This document shows, in pieces, positions 1 through 7,753 of a DNA stretch of 32,346 bases. The notes beneath the pieces are model-generated. The model saw nothing but the letters and a program-made list of their open reading frames with translations, had not been told where the DNA came from and did no database searches. Position 1 is the stretch's first letter, and each line of letters opens with the position of its first letter. Source of the DNA: Selenomonas sp. oral taxon 126 (lineage in GTDB: Bacteria; Bacillota; Negativicutes; Selenomonadales; Selenomonadaceae); the NCBI RefSeq assembly GCF_001683335.1, contig NZ_CP016201.1, positions 1,508,773-1,541,118 of the forward strand, read 5' to 3'. The position numbers were made by a program, and so were the translations under genes.

Positions 1-2
1 TT

Positions 3-227
3 GAGTTCAAACGAGCCTATCCGACGGCACAGAAATATATTGGTCTCTATATGCAGCGTGATACGCGTGCGCGAGAGACCTATCGGAAATCCCTCAGAGG
101 GCAAATTCGCATCCCGAACAAACTCACCATCGAGCGCATCATCCAGGAGGGGATAAAGAATGATGACGAGATCCTACTCAGACCTCTATATCGAGGATGC
201 ACAAGAGAATCTTGGCAACATGTTTGA
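3..227 (+). CDS. 3' end of an unknown protein (truncated by window edge)
   Basis: An open frame enters from the left edge and stops with TGA at 225-227. It gives about 74 residues rich in charged and aromatic residues (starting EFKRAYPTAQKYIGLYMQRD), which reads like real protein, whereas the other forward frames look random. I do not recognise the family. It overlaps the next gene by 68 bases, and the Shine-Dalgarno of that gene lies inside it; such a long overlap is unusual, so the last residues may be a read-through past a lost stop, or the frame may be spurious. No function can be assigned. Confidence 0.4.
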   Translation, partial: EFKRAYPTAQKYIGLYMQRDTRARETYRKSLRGQIRIPNKLTIERIIQEGIKNDDEILLRPLYRGCTRESWQHV

Positions 228-642
228 TTATGCCGTAAACACCTGCCATATCCCCATCGAGGAAACAGCAGCCTACTTTATGGATTCCGGTGTTGCGGAT
301 CAATTCGGCAAGGGAAACCCACGCTACGTTGCGGGGCGAACAGGCTGTGAGCTCTTGTGGGACTGCCTTTGGGAACTAAATATTGAGCAGCCTCCTCAAC
401 CTCCTGCGCTCTATGCAGAAAAATCCCCTGAATATTGGGCAGGATGGGCGCTTGCCTACTATCAATGGTTGAAAAACATCCCATTTGAGACCATACTTGA
501 AGCCGTACCCATGAAAAAAATTGTGCGCAGCTATTATCCGCTGCACGAAGCCGACATTCGGAAATTCGTCGAAGTCATGGATGCATGGATGGCTGAAAAA
601 AATGTCCCTACACCACGCAGTCTTTTATCAGCGATTCCTTAG
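160..642 (+). CDS. Conserved hypothetical protein, 160 aa
   Basis: The start ATG at 160 follows a perfect AGGAGG at 145-150. The protein is soluble, with no signal peptide or membrane segment. The stretch around residues 38-65 (AAYFMDSGVADQFGKGNPRY followed by VAGRTGCEL) resembles a family of small uncharacterised Firmicutes proteins that share a 'SG-A-QF--GNP-Y--G-(T/S)G-EL' pattern; this is recalled from memory, not searched. Several Trp and Tyr residues in the middle (EYWAGWALAYYQW) suggest a compact helical fold. Its neighbours are an unknown partial gene before it and a DNA glycosylase-family gene 30 bases after it with its own ribosome site, so the three may form a small accessory operon. 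The function is unknown. Confidence 0.75.
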   Translation: MMTRSYSDLYIEDAQENLGNMFDYAVNTCHIPIEETAAYFMDSGVADQFGKGNPRYVAGRTGCELLWDCLWELNIEQPPQPPALYAEKSPEYWAGWALAYYQWLKNIPFETILEAVPMKKIVRSYYPLHEADIRKFVEVMDAWMAEKNVPTPRSLLSAIP

Positions 643-672
643 AAAAATCAACTTTGTTAACAGGAGAACAAT

Positions 673-1041
673 ATGAGACTATGGCATGAAAAGCTTATCC
701 ACTTATTGCCCAAAAATCAGCTTCTTGGACAACATAGGGAATGTTGTGCTCTGAGGGGCAATGGATGGAAAAAGAAACATAAAACTGTGGACTATGTGTT
801 TACATATTCCCCGTATCATCTTTTTATTTACCATGTATTGGTTATGGAGGAGATGGAAAAAAGAGGATATAATATTTCTGCGGAATGGAAAGATAAAAAT
901 TATAGAGGAAGGACAGCAGAAAAGTACGATAATCTTAAAGAGGAAATTATAGGCAGTCCAATTTACAAAGAGCATAATATTGAATATCTGGCTGATTGCA
1001 TAGAAAATTTAAGAGATAAAGGTATACATTTAAAAGTATAG
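673..1041 (+). CDS. Pyrimidine dimer DNA glycosylase family protein (TIGR02328/Pyr_excise-like)
   Basis: The 122-residue protein opens with MRLWHEKLIHLLPKNQLLGQ and then HRECCALRGNGW, followed by KKHKTVDYVF. This is the hallmark N-terminus of the small family related to phage T4 endonuclease V, which cuts at UV-induced pyrimidine dimers. Thr is absent at position 2 (the T4 enzyme uses its N-terminal Thr as nucleophile), so the catalytic chemistry is uncertain for this branch. The start ATG follows AGGAG at 662-666. The gene is clearly AT-richer than the housekeeping genes to its right, which suggests horizontal acquisition. A likely role is DNA repair, but members of this branch are mostly uncharacterised. 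Family assignment is fairly sure; activity is inferred. Confidence 0.8.
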   Translation: MRLWHEKLIHLLPKNQLLGQHRECCALRGNGWKKKHKTVDYVFTYSPYHLFIYHVLVMEEMEKRGYNISAEWKDKNYRGRTAEKYDNLKEEIIGSPIYKEHNIEYLADCIENLRDKGIHLKV

Positions 1042-1058
1042 AAGTTGTGGAGGAGTAA

Positions 1059-1130
1059 ATTGATATAAAAAAAGAAGTTGAAGATAAACTGGAAAAGGAA
1101 GCTGTATCAAGAGAAATATTATATGAATAA
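1059..1130 (+). CDS. Possible tiny ORF or gene remnant (about 23 codons, ATT start)
   Basis: After a GGAGGAG at 1049-1055 an open frame runs from a possible ATT start to a TAA at 1128-1130. Its residues (IKKEVEDKLEKEAVSREILY) look like a charged helix rather than noise. There is no ATG or GTG, so it is either a very weakly translated leader, a decayed gene start, or the head of a protein once continuous with the next small frame. It overlaps that frame by eight bases. Confidence 0.2.
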   Translation: MDIKKEVEDKLEKEAVSREILYE

Positions 1131-1215
1131 CAATCTGAGTAATGAGGAAATGGAGGAACTTTCGGAGGAGGACATACGGGCACTCGCACGGGAGCACGGC
1201 ATAACGGTTCAGTAA
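1123..1215 (+). CDS. Small acidic protein, 30 aa
   Basis: ATG at 1123 overlaps the end of the previous tiny frame in ATGAATAA. The product has 30 residues, highly acidic in the first half (NNLSNEEMEELSEEDIRALA) and ending in HGITVQ, consistent with an amphipathic helix. It ends 15 bases before a strong terminator, so it would be the last frame of the accessory operon that carries the DNA glycosylase-family gene. I do not recognise it; it could also be the C-terminal remnant of a longer protein. The Shine-Dalgarno is weak (AAGAGA). Confidence 0.3.
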   Translation: MNNNLSNEEMEELSEEDIRALAREHGITVQ

Positions 1216-1230
1216 GAGCGTACACGAAAT

Positions 1231-1274
1231 AAGGCTGCCTTGGGATCAGATGATTCCCTAAGACAGCCTTTTGT
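1231..1274 (+). terminator. Intrinsic terminator after the accessory operon
   Basis: AAGGCTGCCTTGGGA pairs with TCCCTAAGACAGCCTT (two mismatches), followed by TTGTTG. It closes the 0.2-1.2 kb operon; the A-rich left flank means it could also work for rqcH read-through on the opposite strand. Confidence 0.75.
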
Positions 1275-1302
1275 TGTGCAGATTATCCCACAGTTGGATC
1301 TT

Positions 1303-1465
1303 GGGAAGCACTGATAAATTCGGCACGACCATCTTGACGTATCTTTTTCGCCCGCTTTTCGTTAGCAAATCCTCCACATAGCTTTGGCTATGCGTTCGGT
1401 TTGCTGCCTCAATCGGACAAAAAATCTACGCCAATCTGGCATACCTCATTTTATCAGCGCTTCCC
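1303..1465 (+). repeat. 164-bp interspersed repeat, copy A (MITE-like)
   Basis: The element begins GGGAAGCACTGATAAA and ends TTTTATCAGCGCTTCCC, an imperfect terminal inverted repeat. TT lies outside each end, possibly a 2-bp target duplication. Two more copies sit at 26232-26395 (inverted) and 28760-28923 (same orientation). The centre holds a hairpin CATAGC-tttg-GCTATG inside a longer stem AGCAAA/TTTGCT. This copy is the most diverged of the three. Its right end contains the last three codons and the stop codon of rqcH (Gly-Lys-Arg-stop). No protein is encoded. It is too short for an autonomous insertion sequence. Confidence 0.85.
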
Positions 1466-3205
1466 TTGTGCAAGTATCGGGGCAAGTTCCTCCTCATCCT
1501 CCGTGACAAAGAGTGTTTTCTCGTTGATAAAACGGACGAAGCCGGGGACGGCACCCGAAGGCTTCTTGACGAAGCGGACGGCGGTGTAGTCAACGGGGAC
1601 GTTCGAGGAGCCGCGCGCCTTGCTATAATGTGCGGCAATCTGAGCGGCGAGGTGGAGTGCCTGTTCTGTCGGCGCATCTCCGTTTGTCCGCAGAATGACG
1701 TGCGAGCCGGGGATGTCGCGGACGTGCAGCCAGATGTCCGTCGGTGCGGCAGTCTTGAATGTCAGGGCATCGTTCTGCGTGTTGTTCTTGCCGACGAGAA
1801 TGACAGAGCCGTCGGGCGCGGTGAAGGAGAAGGGGCGCGCACGGCGATCCTTGCTGCGCTTCGGGAGTTTCTCGTGGAGATAGCCCGAGGTGATGAGTTC
1901 GTCCTGGATCTCGGCAATCTCGGCGAGACGCGTGGAGGAGTCAAGGGATGCCTCGATGCTCTCAAGGTGGCGGATGTTCGCCATGCAGTGCTCCTGTTGG
2001 ACGGCGAGCAGCTGTTGGGCACGCTTCAGTTTGTCGTATTTCTTGTAGTACGCCTGCATATTCGCGATGATGCCGATGCGGCGGTCGAGGGGGATGGTAA
2101 TTGTCTCACCAGTCTCACTGTAGATGTTCGGGACGGTGATCTCGTCGTCGGCGTGGTCACTGTACTGATACTGATAGGTCATCAGGTTGTCGGCATAGAT
2201 TTTCTGTTCCTCGGCATTCTCAGCCGCTGCAATCTCTGTGCCGAGCTTGTCATATTTCTCGCGTGCACGGGCGAGCTCGGTGCGTACGAGACGACGAAAG
2301 CGTTCGCGGTCGGGGATGACGTAGCTGCCGAGGCGTTTGTCCGCGTCAATCATCAGTGCGCTGAGCGTGGGATAGGAGATGCGTTGTGTATTGGGAAGTT
2401 CGCTGAGGGGGAATGCCGCCATCGCCGTAACTTTGCCATTCTCGTCCAGACGCAGGGAGGGGGCGGGCTCTTTCATCCATGTGCGGAGTTCCGTAAGTGC
2501 GTGGGAGATTTCCGTGAAGTCTGCTGAATCCAGTGCAGAAATGAGGATGTTCGGTGCAAGTCCCGCGAGAAAGCAGATCTCCTTTGCTGAGATGGGTCCA
2601 AAGCCGAGGACAGAGCCAATAAGGGCTTGAAAGAGTTTTGCCTCGCTGTCCGACTGTATGCGTGTGATAATGTCCGTGATGTCTGCCGTAAAGAGATCAT
2701 ATTTGTCCTGTACGGGCGGGAGAGTGTAGGGAATGCCCTTGAAGACGGTGCGCACACGGCTCGTATTCTCGCCGATGCGGCGCAGCGCCTCGGTGATGAT
2801 GCCGTCCTCGTTGAGGATGATGTTGCTGTATTTGCCGATGAGTTCGAGTGTGAGCGTGCGCGTTGTGATGCGCCCGCCGCCCGCGATCACGTCGATGTCG
2901 AGGTGAATGATGCGGTCGCGTCCCTCCTGCCGCACGGCGGCAATGCGTCCCGTCTCGAGCTGCTTCCTGAGGAGCATGACGAAGGTCGGCGGCTCGGCAG
3001 GGTTCTCGGGCGCGGTCTCAATGAGATGCGCGGATGGGTTGCTTGCGTTCGTATTGATGTAGAGCAGACGGTTCTGTCCGGGCTGGCGCACGGAGAGGAC
3101 GATGGACTGCTTATTCGGCTGGTTAATTTTATCGATGCGCCCGCCCGTGAGCGCGTCTGCGAGTTCGCGGACGAGGGCGGACATGGAGAAACCGTCAAGG
3201 CTCAT
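1454..3205 (-). CDS. rqcH: RqcH / NFACT-family ribosome quality control protein
   Basis: RqcH binds stalled 50S-peptidyl-tRNA complexes and recruits tRNA-Ala to add C-terminal alanine tails that mark the nascent chain for degradation. The 583-residue length fits the family (about 570). NFACT-N covers the start (SMSALVRELADALTGGRIDK), a helix-hairpin-helix follows around residues 175-220, a coiled coil at about 300-420, and the NFACT-R domain (old DUF814) from about 455, with VGKNNTQNDALTF and DIWLHVRDIPGSHVILR. The ATG at 3205 has AGAGGTAA upstream. The gene stands alone and is divergent from dapF. The last codons and the stop are contributed by a repeat element, so the natural C-terminus may have been altered by a few residues. 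The name 'fibronectin-binding protein A' is an older label for the same family. Confidence 0.93.
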   Translation of the reverse strand: MSLDGFSMSALVRELADALTGGRIDKINQPNKQSIVLSVRQPGQNRLLYINTNASNPSAHLIETAPENPAEPPTFVMLLRKQLETGRIAAVRQEGRDRIIHLDIDVIAGGGRITTRTLTLELIGKYSNIILNEDGIITEALRRIGENTSRVRTVFKGIPYTLPPVQDKYDLFTADITDIITRIQSDSEAKLFQALIGSVLGFGPISAKEICFLAGLAPNILISALDSADFTEISHALTELRTWMKEPAPSLRLDENGKVTAMAAFPLSELPNTQRISYPTLSALMIDADKRLGSYVIPDRERFRRLVRTELARAREKYDKLGTEIAAAENAEEQKIYADNLMTYQYQYSDHADDEITVPNIYSETGETITIPLDRRIGIIANMQAYYKKYDKLKRAQQLLAVQQEHCMANIRHLESIEASLDSSTRLAEIAEIQDELITSGYLHEKLPKRSKDRRARPFSFTAPDGSVILVGKNNTQNDALTFKTAAPTDIWLHVRDIPGSHVILRTNGDAPTEQALHLAAQIAAHYSKARGSSNVPVDYTAVRFVKKPSGAVPGFVRFINEKTLFVTEDEEELAPILAQGKR

Positions 3206-3284
3206 AGTATTACCTCTTTATATTCTAAAATTCGGTTTACGTTTCCTATCGTCTTTCGATCGGTATAAATGTGTATAAGCTGTC

Positions 3285-3414
3285 GGCGCCCCTACCGTCA
3301 CGCCGAGGCGTGCCACCTCCCCCGCAGTGGCGGGGGAGGCTTTGAGATTACGGCATATTAGCTTCCCCCGTCGCAACGGGGGAAGTGGCGAACGTAGTGA
3401 GCCGATAGGGGCGC
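3285..3414. repeat. Multi-hairpin palindromic element between rqcH and dapF
   Basis: The outer arms GCGCCCCTA (3287 on) and TAGGGGCGC (3406-3414) are inverted. Inside are two strong hairpins: CCTCCCCCGC-agtg-GCGGGGGAGG at about 3315-3338, and CTTCCCCCG-tcgcaa-CGGGGGAAG at about 3362-3385. GCCACCTCCCC and GGGGGAAGTGGC can also pair with each other, giving an alternative fold. No protein is encoded. There is one copy in this window; its shape suggests an interspersed bacterial repeat (REP/BIME-like). It fills most of the 320-base divergent gap. Confidence 0.75.
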
Positions 3415-3474
3415 TCGTGGAACATACTCTTAAAAATTATACACATCAACAGCATAATAGGCAAGCGTTGCGCC

Positions 3475-3503
3475 TTGCACGCACGGGGATTTCATAGTAC
3501 AAT
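3475..3503 (+). promoter_or_regulatory. Sigma-70-type promoter of dapF operon
   Basis: TTGCAC (3475-3480), 17-base spacer, TACAAT (3498-3503). Transcription would start near 3510, downstream of an in-frame GTG at 3506, which supports the ATG at 3527 as the dapF start. Confidence 0.7.
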
Positions 3504-3526
3504 ACGTGCAGCAAGGCGGTGAATCG

Positions 3527-4366
3527 ATGGAGTTTACAAAATGGCAGGGCTGCGGCAACGATTTCGTGGTCGTGGATTTTCTGGATAAAGAGCCGATTGA
3601 CTTTGCGGCACTCGCGGTGAAGATGTGCGATCGGCATTTCGGCATCGGTGCAGACGGTCTGATGGTGGTCTGCCCCTCGGAGACGGCGGATGTGCGGATG
3701 CGTGAGTTCAACCCGGACGGGACGGAGCCGGAGATGTGCGGGAACGGCATTCGCTGTTTTGCGCGCTATCTCTATGACTACGGGCGCGTGGCGAAGGAGC
3801 AGTTCACGATTGAGACGATTGCGGGGACGATGGTGCCGCGCATCATTCTATCGGATGGGGATGTGACGGCGGTCGAGGTGGATATGGGCGTGCCTGTGCT
3901 CGAAGGGGAGAAAATCCCCGTAGCGGGCTTCGGTGCGGAACGTATTATCGCACAGCCGCTCACGGTGGACAGTACGGTGTACAAGATGACCTGCGTCTCG
4001 ATGGGCAATCCCCATTGTGTGATCTTTGTGGACGATGCAGAGAGCTTCCCTCTTTTGGAACTGGGCGCGCAGTTCGAGAACCATCCCGCATTTCCGCGCA
4101 AGATCAATACGGAGTTCGTCGAGGTGAAGAGCCGCACGCACGCGCGTATGCGCGTCTGGGAGCGCGGCGCGGGCATTACGCTCGCCTGCGGGACGGGAAC
4201 GTGCGCGACGCTCACGGCGGGCGTGCTGAACAATGTGCTCGACCGCGCGGCGGAGATCGAGGTCGACGGCGGCGTGATTCACGTCGCATGGCATGAGAAC
4301 GGGCACATTTTCATGACGGGACCCGCCGAGCCGGTCTTCACGGGCGAATGGCAGGGGACGCTATGA
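3527..4366 (+). CDS. dapF: Diaminopimelate epimerase
   Basis: DapF converts LL- to meso-diaminopimelate, the precursor of lysine and of the peptidoglycan cross-linking residue, in the cytoplasm. The 279-residue product starts MEFTKWQGCGNDFVVVDF. Both catalytic cysteines are present in their family motifs: EMCGNGIRC near residue 73 and ACGTGTCAT in the second half. The two pseudo-symmetric DapF domains are complete. The ATG at 3527 is chosen over an in-frame GTG at 3506, because AAGGCGGTG precedes it and the predicted transcription start lies between the two. The stop overlaps the yicC start (ATGA), so the genes are translationally coupled. Confidence 0.95.
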   Translation: MEFTKWQGCGNDFVVVDFLDKEPIDFAALAVKMCDRHFGIGADGLMVVCPSETADVRMREFNPDGTEPEMCGNGIRCFARYLYDYGRVAKEQFTIETIAGTMVPRIILSDGDVTAVEVDMGVPVLEGEKIPVAGFGAERIIAQPLTVDSTVYKMTCVSMGNPHCVIFVDDAESFPLLELGAQFENHPAFPRKINTEFVEVKSRTHARMRVWERGAGITLACGTGTCATLTAGVLNNVLDRAAEIEVDGGVIHVAWHENGHIFMTGPAEPVFTGEWQGTL

Positions 4367-5244
4367 GTACGCAGCGCAGGAGCATGACGGGCTATGGCGC
4401 GGGGACGGCGGAGAATGCCGACTACCGCGTGACGGTCGAGATCAAGGCGGTCAATCAGCGGTTTCTTGAGATTGCGCCGCATATGCCGCGCGCGTTCGGT
4501 GCGTGGGAGAACGATTTGCGCGCCCTTATCCGCACGCGTGTTGCCCGCGGCAAGCTCGATGTCTATGTGAACTTCGAGGATCGCAGTGAAAAGCAGTACG
4601 ATGTCCATGTCAACGAGGGACTGGCGCGTGCGTACTATGCGGCACTCGGAAAGGTCGCCCGCGCAGTGGATGCACCGCTAAACGATGGCGTGCGGATGAC
4701 AGCAGAGTATGATGGGGTGATCTCCGTGTGTGAGCAGGCGGATATCACGGGCGCACGCACGGTGTTTCTGGATGCGGCGGCGCAGGCACTCACGGCACTC
4801 GATGCGATGCGGCTTGCCGAGGGGGCACACATCGCACGCGATTTTGAGAAGCGGCTTGCACTGCTTGAGGAGCAGCGTGCACAGGTGAAGGAGATCGCAC
4901 CGCAGATCGTGGCGGACTACCGTGCGCATCTCGCGGATGTTCTGGCGGAGTTCAAGGAAGTCACGCACGATGAAACACGCATTGTGCAGGAGGCGGCACT
5001 GTATGCCGACCGTGTGAACATCACGGAGGAGCTTGTGCGGCTTGCGAGTCATTTCGCTCAGTTCCGTGCGATCCTTGCCGAGGAGGAGCCGGTCGGACGG
5101 CGGCTTGACTTTCTCCTGCAGGAGATCAATCGTGAGACGAATACGATCGGCTCGAAGGCGAACAATGCCGCCGCGCAGCAGATTGTTGTCGCGATGAAGA
5201 ACGAGGTCGAGAAGCTGCGCGAGCAGGTACAGAATTTGGAGTGA
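4363..5244 (+). CDS. yicC: YicC/YloC-family endoribonuclease
   Basis: YicC-type proteins are endoribonucleases implicated in small-RNA and mRNA turnover. The 293-residue product begins with the typical RSMTGYGAG and VEIKAVNQRFLEI (YicC N-terminal domain) and ends in the conserved DUF1732 region, with EVTHDETRIVQEAALYADR, GRRLDFLLQEINRE and NTIGSKANN. The ATG at 4363 overlaps the dapF stop; GCAGGGGAC lies just upstream. In Bacillus the same gene (yloC) heads the yloC-remA-gmk-rpoZ-coaBC cluster, and the order here is identical. It runs into remA with a three-base gap. Confidence 0.93.
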   Translation: MSTQRRSMTGYGAGTAENADYRVTVEIKAVNQRFLEIAPHMPRAFGAWENDLRALIRTRVARGKLDVYVNFEDRSEKQYDVHVNEGLARAYYAALGKVARAVDAPLNDGVRMTAEYDGVISVCEQADITGARTVFLDAAAQALTALDAMRLAEGAHIARDFEKRLALLEEQRAQVKEIAPQIVADYRAHLADVLAEFKEVTHDETRIVQEAALYADRVNITEELVRLASHFAQFRAILAEEEPVGRRLDFLLQEINRETNTIGSKANNAAAQQIVVAMKNEVEKLREQVQNLE

Positions 5245-5247
5245 CGC

Positions 5248-5499
5248 ATGGAGACTGTGAGTATCGGGTTCGGCGATATCGTCCTCGCGGGGCGCATGGT
5301 CGCCATCGTTGCGCCGACCTCCATGTCGGTGAAGCGCATGGTGCAGGATGCGCGCGAGGCGGGGCGGCTCATCGACGCGACGTACAAGCGGCGGACGCGT
5401 GCCGTCATCGTTCTGGACAGCGGCCACATCGTACTCTCGGCACTCCAGCCGGAGACGATTGCGGGGCGCATGACAAATGCAAAGGAGGCGGCAGAGTGA
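5248..5499 (+). CDS. remA: RemA-like DNA-binding regulator (DUF370)
   Basis: RemA is a small DNA-binding protein that activates extracellular matrix genes in Bacillus subtilis. The 83-residue product has the full DUF370 family layout: [20 protein letters not shown], a basic stretch [19 protein letters not shown], then a C-terminal [20 protein letters not shown]. Its place between yicC and gmk is conserved across Firmicutes. Its regulatory target in this lineage, which is not a classical Bacillus-type biofilm former, is unknown. Its stop overlaps the gmk start. Confidence 0.9.
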   Translation: METVSIGFGDIVLAGRMVAIVAPTSMSVKRMVQDAREAGRLIDATYKRRTRAVIVLDSGHIVLSALQPETIAGRMTNAKEAAE

Positions 5500-6089
5500 A
5501 AAAGGGACTTCTCATTGTGATTTCGGGCGCGTCCGGCACGGGTAAGGGGACGGTCTGCAAGGAACTGCTCACACGTGAGACAGGCATTGCCTACTCCGTC
5601 TCCGCGACTTCGCGTGCCCCGCGTGAGGGGGAGGAGGACGGACGCGAGTATTATTTCCGCACACGCGAGGAGTTTGAGACAATGATCGCTACGGGTGCTT
5701 TTCTCGAGTATGCGGATGTGTACGGCAACTACTATGGCACGCCGCTTGCGCCGATTGAGGAGCGCCGTGCGGCGGGCGAGGACATCCTGCTCGAGATCGA
5801 CACGCAGGGCGCCCTGAATGTGATGGAGCGCTGCCCCGACGGGACGTTCATCTTCCTCCTGCCGCCCTCGCTCGAGGAGCTGCGCCGCCGCATTACGGGG
5901 CGCGGGACGGAGACGGAGGAGAGCCTCGCGCGGAGGCTTGCGGCGGCGCGCGATGAGATACAGCTCGGCAAGCGTTATCGCTACGCCGTGCTCAATGATA
6001 CAGTGGAGGCGGCGACGGATCGGATTCAGACGATCCTCGCAGCGGAGCGTCTGCGTGCGGATATGGATATTTCGCAGTTTGAAATTTGA
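5496..6089 (+). CDS. gmk: Guanylate kinase
   Basis: Gmk phosphorylates GMP (and dGMP) with ATP to give GDP in nucleotide metabolism. The 197-residue product has a P-loop GASGTGKGT at residues 10-18, the GMP-binding segment [33 protein letters not shown], and the lid region [16 protein letters not shown]. Most family members read GPSGVGKGT; the Ala and Thr changes are conservative. The GTG at 5496 is chosen because AAAGGAGG lies at 5481-5488 and the homology begins there; the frame is open further upstream inside remA but without family similarity. It overlaps the remA stop. Confidence 0.95.
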   Translation: MKKGLLIVISGASGTGKGTVCKELLTRETGIAYSVSATSRAPREGEEDGREYYFRTREEFETMIATGAFLEYADVYGNYYGTPLAPIEERRAAGEDILLEIDTQGALNVMERCPDGTFIFLLPPSLEELRRRITGRGTETEESLARRLAAARDEIQLGKRYRYAVLNDTVEAATDRIQTILAAERLRADMDISQFEI

Positions 6090-6106
6090 AAGACAGAGGT
6101 ACAGCA

Positions 6107-6337
6107 ATGAAGACGAATGTGGAAATCGGCATGGTCAATCCCTCGACGGATGAGCTGCTGACGAAGGTGGACAGCCGCTATGGCATGGTTGTGCTCGCGG
6201 CGAAGCGTGCGCGGCAGCTGCTCGAGGGGGACCCCGTGAAGTCCGAGCGCGCGCGTTCGACGAAGAACGTCACGAATGCGTTTGAGGAAATCGCCGAGGG
6301 CAAGATCAGCTATGACCTCTGCAAGGAGAGCGTCTGA
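6107..6337 (+). CDS. rpoZ: RNA polymerase omega subunit
   Basis: Omega helps assemble and stabilise RNA polymerase beta-prime and is a site of (p)ppGpp action in some bacteria. The 76-residue product contains [20 protein letters not shown], the core omega helix pair, followed by [16 protein letters not shown]. The ATG at 6107 has AGAGGT upstream; a TTG at 6086 is in frame but overlaps the gmk stop and lacks a ribosome site. It is located between gmk and coaBC as in most Firmicutes. Confidence 0.93.
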   Translation: MKTNVEIGMVNPSTDELLTKVDSRYGMVVLAAKRARQLLEGDPVKSERARSTKNVTNAFEEIAEGKISYDLCKESV

Positions 6338-6338
6338 C

Positions 6339-7547
6339 GTGGGAGCACTCGCAGGGCGGCGCATCGTCCTCGGTGTGACGGGCGGCATCGCCGCATACAA
6401 GGCGGTTGAGATTGCGAGCCGCCTGAAAAAGGCAGGCGCGGATGTGCGCGTCATCATGACGCGGGCGGCGACTTCCTTTGTCACGCCGCTCACGTTCCGC
6501 GAGATCACGGGGCAACCTGTCGCAGAGACGATGTGGGGCGAGCCGCATCATCACGTCGAACACATCGCGCTCGCAGAGTTCGCGGAGCTCGTGCTCGTCG
6601 CACCTGCCACGGCGAACTTCATCGCAAAGGCAGCGGCAGGCATCGCCGATGATATGCTGACGACAAGTGTGCTTGCGACACGCGCACCGCTCTTCATTGC
6701 GCCCGCGATGAACACGGGGATGTGGGAGAATCTCATCACGCAGGAGAATGTCGCTCGTCTGACGGCACGCGGCACGACGATTATCCCGCCCGCTGTGGGA
6801 CAGCTCGCCTGTGGTACAACGGGAGCGGGACGACTGCCCGAGCCGGCGGAGATCGTCCGCATCGTTGAGGAGTATTTTGCACGAGCGCAGAGCCTTGCGG
6901 GACGGCGCATCCTCGTGACGGCGGCGGGGACGGAGGAGGCACTCGACCCCGTGCGTTTCCTCGGCAACCGTTCGACGGGACGCATGGGCTTCGAGGTTGC
7001 TGCTGAGGCGGCGCGGCGCGGCGCGGAGGTTGTGCTGGTCGCAGGTCCGACACCGCTCGCAACACCTGTGGGCGTGCGGCGCGTCGATGTGCGGAGCGCG
7101 TGCGATATGCACGCGGCGGTGCTCGCAGAATATGACGGGGTGGATGCAGTCATCAAGGCTGCGGCGGTCGCGGATTACCGCCCCGCAGAGATCGCAGCGC
7201 ATAAGATCAAGAAGTCGGACGGCGAGCTGACACTGACGCTCACGCGCAACCCCGATATCCTCTATGAACTGGGGCAAAAGAAGCAGCATCAGATTCTCGT
7301 CGGCTTTGCGGCAGAGACGCGGAACGTCGCGGAGTACGCACGCGGCAAACTCGCGAAGAAGAATCTCGACTTCATCGTCGCAAACAACGTCGCGGAGAAG
7401 GATGCGGGCTTCGGTGTAGCGACGAATCACGTACAGATTTTCTTTGCGGACGGGCGCGCGGAGGATCACCCGCTCATGCCGAAGGCAGAGCTTGCGGGCG
7501 TGATACTGGATCGGCTGGAGGAAGCGCTGCAAGGGAAATTTGAATGA
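6339..7547 (+). CDS. coaBC: Bifunctional phosphopantothenoylcysteine decarboxylase / phosphopantothenate-cysteine ligase
   Basis: CoaBC carries out two consecutive steps of coenzyme A synthesis: joining cysteine to 4'-phosphopantothenate and decarboxylating the product. The N-terminal flavoprotein half (to about residue 185) shows GGIAAYKAVEIASRLKKAG, the HHHVEH catalytic histidine region, APAMNTGMW and the cysteine flap ACGTTGAGRLPEP. The C-terminal synthetase half shows GNRSTGRMGFEVA, AAAVADYRP and the LTRNPDIL CTP/substrate region. The length of 402 is normal. The GTG at 6339 lies one base after the rpoZ stop, with GCAAGGAGAG before it. In many Firmicutes priA follows; here a repeat ends the operon instead. 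Confidence 0.95.
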   Translation: MGALAGRRIVLGVTGGIAAYKAVEIASRLKKAGADVRVIMTRAATSFVTPLTFREITGQPVAETMWGEPHHHVEHIALAEFAELVLVAPATANFIAKAAAGIADDMLTTSVLATRAPLFIAPAMNTGMWENLITQENVARLTARGTTIIPPAVGQLACGTTGAGRLPEPAEIVRIVEEYFARAQSLAGRRILVTAAGTEEALDPVRFLGNRSTGRMGFEVAAEAARRGAEVVLVAGPTPLATPVGVRRVDVRSACDMHAAVLAEYDGVDAVIKAAAVADYRPAEIAAHKIKKSDGELTLTLTRNPDILYELGQKKQHQILVGFAAETRNVAEYARGKLAKKNLDFIVANNVAEKDAGFGVATNHVQIFFADGRAEDHPLMPKAELAGVILDRLEEALQGKFE

Positions 7548-7555
7548 TTGTTGTT

Positions 7556-7723
7556 GTGCGAAGCCCCTAAGCAAACCCTAGTGGAGCAAGCGGAGCAAAG
7601 GGCACGTTCTGCCCCCTGCGGATTTCTTTCGTTCAAGCGAAGCGCGTTTAAGAAGTCCGCAGGTATTTAGGCAGATAAGTGCCCGACCGCTTGCGTAACT
7701 AAGTGTTTGCGTGGGGCTTGCAC
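7556..7723 (+). repeat. 165-bp palindromic repeat, second family, copy 1
   Basis: Nine bases after the coaBC stop, GTGCGAAGCCCC pairs with GGGGCTTGCAC at the far end. The centre contains GGATTTCTT ... AAGAAGTCC enclosing an inner hairpin TTCGTTCAAGCGAAGCGC. The second copy, at 20281-20443, is in the opposite orientation and shares long identical blocks (for example AACCCTAGTGGAGCAAG and the core). No protein is encoded. It could serve as a 3' structure for coaBC. Confidence 0.85.
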
Positions 7724-7753
7724 AGTGGGGCGAGAAAACTGTGAAAATAGTCC

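Noticed and set aside
1466-2527. 353-codon plus-strand frame across rqcH
   Set aside because: Antisense to rqcH, whose domains are unambiguous; composition is typical of a shadow frame.
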